Positions 9,107 to 14,920 of a stretch of 14,920 nucleotides of DNA are shown here, in pieces. Under the pieces are notes generated by a model. It saw only the letters and a list, made by a program, of their open reading frames with translations. It was not told the DNA's origin and searched no databases. Source of the DNA: Haplosporangium gracile (lineage: Eukaryota; Mortierellomycota; Mortierellomycetes; Mortierellales; Mortierellaceae). Made by a program: the position numbers and the translations under genes. The stretch's first letter is position 1. Every line of letters begins with the position of its first letter. The stretch is taken from NCBI GenBank assembly GCA_015499985.1, contig JAAAUF010000822.1, positions 3,878 through 18,797 of the forward strand. The letters run 5' to 3'.

Positions 9107-10028
9107 GACGTACTTGTTTGTCGACACATTTCATTCACAAGAGCGTAGTTAGAAGCTACACCTGTTCGGTGGTTGACTGTCGACTGGCCATGGGCACCAC
9201 CACCTGATTTTGTACGCCTGGCCTGTCTTTCTTGTCGTGTTTATTGCCTGACAAAGTGTCGTTGCCCTGGCGGCGCTTTTTTTTTTTTTTATTTCATCTT
9301 CCTGATTTGCTTTTTAACCCTTCCCGTTGGCCTTCTCTTTGTCTTATTTTTTCCATCTTCCTTTTTCCTCCTTCCCGCGCTCATCTCTGCAGGTGACATG
9401 TTGACATTCACCCCCTTGCTGTTTTCTTTGTATCCATACCACCTCTTACTGTTGTTGTTTTTCTCTCTTTCTTTACCCTGTTTCTCTCTTTTACCTTCAT
9501 TTTTTTATACTCACTCTCAATCTTACGCTCGAATAATTAGTCAGTTTTTCTTTCTGGCAAATCCCGACAACAACACCCTCTGGCGGCTGTTCCCTTCCTT
9601 GTCCGTTTTCTTATCTTCCTTCTCACGAATCACTCTTTCTCTTCTTACTCGATGTATCCATAGACCTTCCTTTAACCTAATACATAAAACACATAGCCGC
9701 AAAAAAAAAGGGAATCGTGATGATGGGACCGTTGAATGCGTAGTTTAGCGCCGGAAGCTGTTTGCCGTTGACCGCTGCGTTCTCCCCTTCAAGGCGTAAT
9801 AATAATAATTGATATGGTCTCACGACAAAAATAGGTCCCTGAGCCGTTTGCTTTGTCTTTTTTTGCTTCCCCATTTCACTTTCTTGTGTTCCCTTCGCTG
9901 TTTCTTTTTCCCTCTTCTCGCTCGTCCGTTATTATTTTTTTCCACACCCTCACACCCTGCCCTCATGTCACCGCCTCGCTCATTCCTGTTTCTCTCAGTG
10001 ACAGTCCTGTCTTTTTTTGCCCTTCTTC
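9107..10028. other. Intergenic region, pyrimidine-rich chitinase upstream
   Basis: This long region is strongly C/T-rich on the plus strand at about 9277-9520 and 9841-10028. It includes a run of 14 T (9277-9290) and a small AAT repeat at about 9798-9809. The T/C bias keeps long frames open (9173-9748 and the stretch from 9809), but they encode only Phe/Leu/Ser runs and are not genes. Near the end (from ATG 9965) the frame becomes a possible N-terminal extension of the chitinase. Confidence 0.55.
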
Positions 10029-10036
10029 TATATAAA
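10029..10036 (+). promoter_or_regulatory. TATA box of the chitinase gene
   Basis: TATATAAA is a perfect match to the fungal TATA consensus, 64 nt before ATG 10100. It is the only such match I noticed directly upstream of a start in this window, and it suggests regulated rather than housekeeping expression. Its position argues for translation from ATG 10100 rather than ATG 9965. Confidence 0.6.
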
Positions 10037-10052
10037 CGAACCAGCCTCTCTC

Positions 10053-10097
10053 ATGAACAACCAAACAGCAACATCAACCTCCCTTCCCAAAACATAG
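10053..10097 (+). other. Small upstream ORF before the chitinase start
   Basis: An ATG at 10053 opens a frame of 14 residues ([14 protein letters not shown]) that ends in TAG at 10095-10097, two bases before ATG 10100 and out of frame with it. It would be in the mRNA only if transcription starts upstream of 10053, i.e. closer to the TATA box than the usual 30 nt. Confidence 0.35.
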
Positions 10098-10099
10098 AC

Positions 10100-11623
<1,524 letters not shown>

Positions 11624-11664
11624 TATTCTTGGTTTTATCGATTCTTGTTGTCCGGTTTGCATTA

Positions 11665-11670
11665 AATAAA
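11665..11670 (+). terminator. Poly(A) signal AATAAA
   Basis: AATAAA, within ATTAAATAAAA, lies 41 nt after the chitinase stop codon and is followed by T-rich sequence. This is a normal fungal 3' end arrangement. Confidence 0.6.
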
Positions 11671-11762
11671 ATGCCTTTTTCTACTTTCCTTGGCATGGTC
11701 TTTTTTGGAGATGATGATATTTGCGCCACCAATTCCTGAGATCCAGTTCGGTCACTCAAACT

Positions 11763-11798
11763 TTGATCCCCACAGGAAACTCGAGATTCTGGGATCAA
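11763..11798. repeat. Inverted repeat with 20-nt loop
   Basis: TTGATCCC (11763-11770) and GGGATCAA (11791-11798) are perfect reverse complements separated by 20 nt. The loop contains the palindrome CTCGAG. There is no T-tract after it and no link to a gene, so its meaning is unknown. Confidence 0.4.
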
Positions 11799-11956
11799 GA
11801 GCGGATGAAAAGCATCTGAGATGACACCATCAGTAGATTCAACGGCTATAGTTACATTAGCAGGATTTTGTTTTGAGGATGTGTCCCGATGCTGTCATCC
11901 ACATTCTCTTGCTCAATAGATCAGCCAGAGAGCTGAACAGGCAAAGAGGACACCAT

Positions 11957-12193
11957 CACGTGCCCATTCACCACTTTCTTTCGTTTCACGAACACAAGTT
12001 GGTCGCGTCAAAAGTGCCAAGAGGCAGCGTGAGGTAATTGCCAGTTCCATATACTTCGAAAGCCACGTACAATCACGAACGGTTACTCATTCTTTAGCAT
12101 CAAGGTTGACTCCATTTTCTTTTGAACAAAAGACGCGACTCTTTCTACATATTTTAAGTAGGGCCCGGCCTTACGTAACGGACTACTCGCGAG
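11957..12193. promoter_or_regulatory. Palindromic motifs in HD gene promoter
   Basis: Perfect palindromes occur here: CACGTG (11957-11962, E-box, bHLH type), GGGCCC (12161-12166), TTACGTAA (12171-12178, bZIP type) and CTCGCGAG (12186-12193). The last three lie within 33 bp, roughly 330-360 bp upstream of ATG 12523. Their factor assignments follow general knowledge of motif classes, and binding is an inference. Confidence 0.4.
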
Positions 12194-12410
12194 CAATTGA
12201 CTCTTCTTGGGCGCCAATTTAACTTTCGTTGCTGTTGTTCTTGTATCGTCCCCACAATTGTCAGTTCAGGCGAATGTACTAGGGCAAAAGTACAGTTCAT
12301 TTGTCAGCTTTCTCAATCGATCGGACTCTCTTTAAACGAAAGCCAGAGTCAGACGAGATTGACGCTGTATCCAGGGAAGCTGATAAAGATATTTTAGTGG
12401 CGTCCGGAGT

Positions 12411-12421
12411 CCAATAAATAG
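12411..12421 (+). promoter_or_regulatory. CCAAT and AT-rich core promoter element
   Basis: CCAATAAATAG lies about 100 nt before ATG 12523. It combines a CCAAT pentamer with a TATA-like AT-rich stretch and is followed by a pyrimidine-rich leader (cacatttctcttttctctgc). It is a plausible but weak core promoter. Confidence 0.3.
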
Positions 12422-12522
12422 AGGATAGCAATTGATTTTTTTCCGAGTTTTTTGACCCCTACACATTTCTCTTTTCTCTGCCAGGTTTTAACTCTTCCAT
12501 TCACCACACTTAACAAAACACA

Positions 12523-13562
12523 ATGTCACTCACAGTTACTTTCCGCAAGGAGGCTGAGGACCTCGTCAAGGAGCAGATGGCCGCTTATGATCCTTCTCAT
12601 GACTGGCTCCATGTTGATCGTGTCCGCAGACAAGGTAACACTGGGAGCAGGAGTCTGTGCGGAATATATACGCGTGCCGTACCTCTGAAATATTTGCTAT
12701 CGCCAATTCACTGATCTAATTTGATCAATTGCTGCTCTGGTTCACTTTATATCCCTTCCCATATCAGCATTGAAGATCGCAAAGGAAGAAAGTAGCAATG
12801 GCAAGACCATCGATATCGAGCTCGTAGAACTTGCAGCCCTGTTTCACGACATTGGCGATGCCAAATTCCACAAGGAGGGCCAACCCACCGGCCGCGAGAT
12901 TGTGATGGCCTTCTTGGCCAAGCACGATTATGCAAAAGCAGATATTGTTGCTAAAATTGTAGAGAGTGTTTCTTTCCGTAAGGAATTGGCGGGGATCAAG
13001 AACGAGTGGGCCGAATCTTGCATTGAGCTTCATATGTAAGTTATTTGTGAATGTGTGGCGAGACTTTTGTTGGTCAGCGTTGTTGGGTAGTGCGGATTGG
13101 ATTTATTTTATCATTCTTTTTATTTGTTTTGCTGGCATTTTTTTAGTGTTCAGGATGCCGATAAGCTGGATGCCATTGGTGCCTTTGGTAAGCATAACGA
13201 CAACATTCAAAGTAGTTGTTTCGAATCTGTTCGTGTATTCAAATGCACCTTTTTAGTCTTCCCTTCTAACTGTATCCTCAACACGATGAATAGGTATCAT
13301 GAGATGCGCGGCATACAGTGGATACAAGAACCGGCCCCTGTACGACCCTGCCGAGAAGGCACAGTTGAACATGACCTACGAACAGTACCAGGCACAGACA
13401 AAGGCCAACACGGGTTGTGCTATAAGCCATTTCCATGAGAAGTTGTTCCGACTCAGGGATATGATGAAGACTCCTTCTGCGATCAGGATGGCCCAGAAGC
13501 GCCATGATGTTATGGTTGCCTTTGTTGAGCAGATCGAAGAAGAGTATTCCATGGACGAATAA
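12523..13562 (+). CDS. HD-domain metal-dependent phosphohydrolase (YedJ-like)
   Basis: Exons 12523..12634, 12768..13035, 13147..13187 and 13294..13562 give 229 residues. The HD superfamily hydrolyses phosphate esters of nucleotides or related metabolites using a metal held by His and Asp residues. Visible ligands are H26 and H30 in SHDWLHVDRVRR, the HD pair H64-D65 in LFHDIGDAKFH, and the last Asp in VQDADKLDAIGAFG (D130 or D132). The layout and length resemble the uncharacterised YedJ-type single-domain HD proteins (about 230 residues), present in bacteria and fungi. Substrate is unknown, and I do not propose one. The start gives MSLTVTFRKEAEDLVKEQM with A at -3. Exon 3 is only 41 nt, yet it holds the metal-binding Asp. 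The gene ends 127 bp from the stop of the convergent methyltransferase gene. Confidence 0.88.
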
Positions 13563-13588
13563 ATAATGATCTTTTTTTGTGTATTAAA
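13558..13588 (+). terminator. Candidate poly(A) signals of the HD gene
   Basis: AATAAA at 13558-13563 overlaps the TAA stop codon, which leaves an extremely short 3' UTR if used. ATTAAA at 13583-13588, followed by an A-rich stretch, is the more ordinary candidate. The whole 3' end must fit into 127 bp before the convergent gene. Confidence 0.4.
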
Positions 13589-13689
13589 TTGGCGAAAAAA
13601 AAAAATGCGTTTAGGTATGGTACAATGAGAATGCATGTCTATGATGAAAGTTGTTGTTTGTTGGCCGCTAGCCTCCGATTTGTTGATAT

Positions 13690-14726
13690 TTACTCCAAGG
13701 AGAGGATGTATCCATGGACGGTGCCACGAACTTCCTCGCTGCCAGGATCCTCAAGGAACATGGGGGTCATCCTATGCTCGACCACCTTCTCGACCTTGAA
13801 CCCAAATCCGCCAGGATCCCTCTCATCATCTGAAGATTCGTCGCCGTTCTCTGAATAGTCAATCACGGGGGCAGCTGCGATTTCAAAGAACTTGTTGTCG
13901 GCATCGGCCAACCAGGGGCGATGATGCGTAAAGAAGACAAAGACGCGACCAGTGCCCGGCTTCAAGGTCTCCTTACAGGTCCTGAGCATTGATCTGTGTT
14001 GAGAGTGGTTGAAGAGGAGATCTGAGAGGATGATGGTATCAAACAGTTCCTTGGGCGCTGCTGCTGCTGATGTTCCTGAGGTAGTGGTATCTGTGTTTGT
14101 GGGAGGGTTTAAGTGGGCGAGGAGGGGGCGGGTGTTGCTTCCCCAGAGATATCCCTGAACGATGACCTTGCTCTCCTTTGTAAGCTCGGGGACAATGTGA
14201 TCTGCGTTGTATTGGATGTTAGCGATTAGGTCGTCGTCAGGATAGTCCGTAATCACAACCTATATAGTCCGACGTACGCGTTTTTCGCATAAAAATGGAT
14301 ACATAGATAAGCATTTTGTTAGTTTCTTCAAGCTATCATTGACATATGCTAAGCACGTCACTTCCCTCTAATGTAAAGCATCTGAAATTGCAACTAAATT
14401 TCAGAATTGCTTACCTTGGTGGCACCACTGACGGCAGCAACGAAACTAGGGAGTGCAGCGCCGGCGCCAATTTCAAGAACGTTTTTGCCCACAGTGTACT
14501 GAGGGTGATCGTCCATCCAGTCAGCAAAGACCTTGGCAGCGTTCCAGAGGTGATGGGCCCAAAGAGGGTGGGATCCGACAAGGCGCAACTTCATCTCCTG
14601 GGGGTGCTTGTCCGTTGCTGCACGAGTGAAGATTTCGAAAGTTGGCTCGGGGGGTGAAGGGTTGAACTCTGCAGGCTCGGCGAACATACCGCCCATCTCG
14701 CCCTCGGATGAATCTAAATCCGACAT
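13690..14726 (-). CDS. EFM7: Protein N-terminal/lysine methyltransferase Efm7
   Basis: Two exons, 14726..14415 and 14259..13690 (intron of 155 nt), give 293 residues. Yeast Efm7 (Nnt1) is a SAM-dependent seven-beta-strand methyltransferase that methylates the N-terminal Gly and adjacent Lys of elongation factor 1A. Family marks are the N-terminal MFAEPAEFNPSPPEPTFE, then LRLVGSHPLWAHHLWNAAKV (48-66), SAM motif I VLEIGAGAALPS (83-94), the acidic loop after the second strand VVITDYPDDDLIANIQYN (105-122), and the post-motif FDTIILSDLLFNHSQH. Two low-complexity insertions are present: a Thr/Ser/Ala stretch after HLNPPTNTDTTTSGTSAAAA and an acidic stretch ENGDESSDDERD. The intron falls between the first two strands of the fold. 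The start is the ATG at 14726-14724, after which the acidic Asp/Glu-rich N-terminus begins. The older name nicotinamide N-methyltransferase is misleading. Confidence 0.92.
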
Positions 14727-14920
14727 TTGCTTGTTGATGTGGTAGGTTGTTGAAATGGTTGGTTGTTGAAAGAGAGGCGAGTCTCTTTGTCCTGCGCTCT
14801 TGTGTGAAAGAATAAGACTCCAATGGTACCTGTTTGTTTATGCTTGAGCCTTTTCGAGTGACTGCGTTTGCCTCAATTATCGAATCAGGATTTAGAATCT
14901 TTTTTTTTTTTTTTTTTTTT
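14727..14920 (-). promoter_or_regulatory. EFM7 upstream region, ending in poly(T)
   Basis: On the minus strand the last bases before the start codon are A/C-rich with CAAC and CAAG steps, a typical fungal leader. No TATA box is apparent. The plus strand ends in 21 consecutive T (14900-14920), which is probably the end of an assembled piece. Confidence 0.45.
14900..14920 (+). repeat. Homopolymer T run at window end
   Basis: Twenty-one T in a row reach the last base of the window. Such runs commonly break short-read assemblies. The true length is not known. Confidence 0.8.

Larger units (their letters stand above)
11624..12522. other. Intergenic region before the HD-domain gene
   Basis: These 899 bp contain the chitinase poly(A) signal, an 8-bp inverted repeat at 11763-11798, and a set of perfect palindromes at 11957-12193. 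The unusually long spacing probably holds the regulatory region of the HD gene. I found no coding region or tRNA. Confidence 0.5.

Noticed and set aside
9173..9748. Open frame of 191 codons on the plus strand, very hydrophobic
   Set aside because: It is produced by the T/C-rich tract: nearly all Phe, Leu and Ser runs, with no motif and no matching codon bias. It lies where the chitinase promoter is expected.
11711..11739. Box C (ATGATGA) and box D (CTGA) with a short closing stem, suggesting a C/D snoRNA
   Set aside because: The distance between the boxes is about 18 nt, far too short for a C/D snoRNA, and the next CTGA at about 11816 has no matching terminal stem.

Overview
This window looks like nuclear DNA of a filamentous fungus, most likely an early-diverging lineage such as Mortierellomycota/Mucoromycota. 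Every gene is broken by short GT-AG introns (88 to 203 nt, 23 reconstructed), the start codons sit behind pyrimidine-rich leaders, and the proteins are fungal in character (Phs1, Tom22, a mitochondrial-type protein kinase of the PDK family, GH18 chitinase, Efm7, a DUF3712-like protein). The phylum is an inference from gene style. The window begins inside a gene and stops in a run of 21 T, so it may be a whole short contig.

Layout: (1) 1-1674 (+), 3' part of a large DUF3712-like secretory or vacuolar-type protein. (2) 2349-3660 (-), PHS1, the 3-hydroxyacyl-CoA dehydratase of very-long-chain fatty acid elongation, five exons. (3) 4121-6358 (+), a pyruvate dehydrogenase kinase, eight exons, divergent from PHS1 over a 460-bp shared promoter. 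(4) 6670-7216 (+), TOM22, central receptor of the mitochondrial protein import complex. (5) 7981-9106 (+), an unrecognised protein with a coiled coil and a C-terminal membrane anchor, containing a 17-nt microexon. (6) 10100-11623 (+), a GH18 chitinase with a complete DxxDxDxE motif, whose N-terminus is ambiguous (cytosolic form behind a TATA box, or a form 45 residues longer with a signal-anchor). (7) 12523-13562 (+), an HD-domain phosphohydrolase. (8) 13690-14726 (-), an EFM7-type methyltransferase of elongation factor 1A, convergent with gene 7.

The genes do not form an obvious pathway. They are single housekeeping genes of the ER (PHS1), mitochondrion (PDK, TOM22), cell wall or chitin turnover (chitinase), nucleotide or metabolite clean-up (HD protein) and translation (EFM7). 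I saw no mobile element, CRISPR array, rRNA, tRNA or biosynthetic cluster. The parts most worth a second look are the start of the chitinase gene, the unassigned tail-anchored protein with its microexon, the apparent one-base frame break in the first exon, and the palindromes in the promoter of the HD gene.
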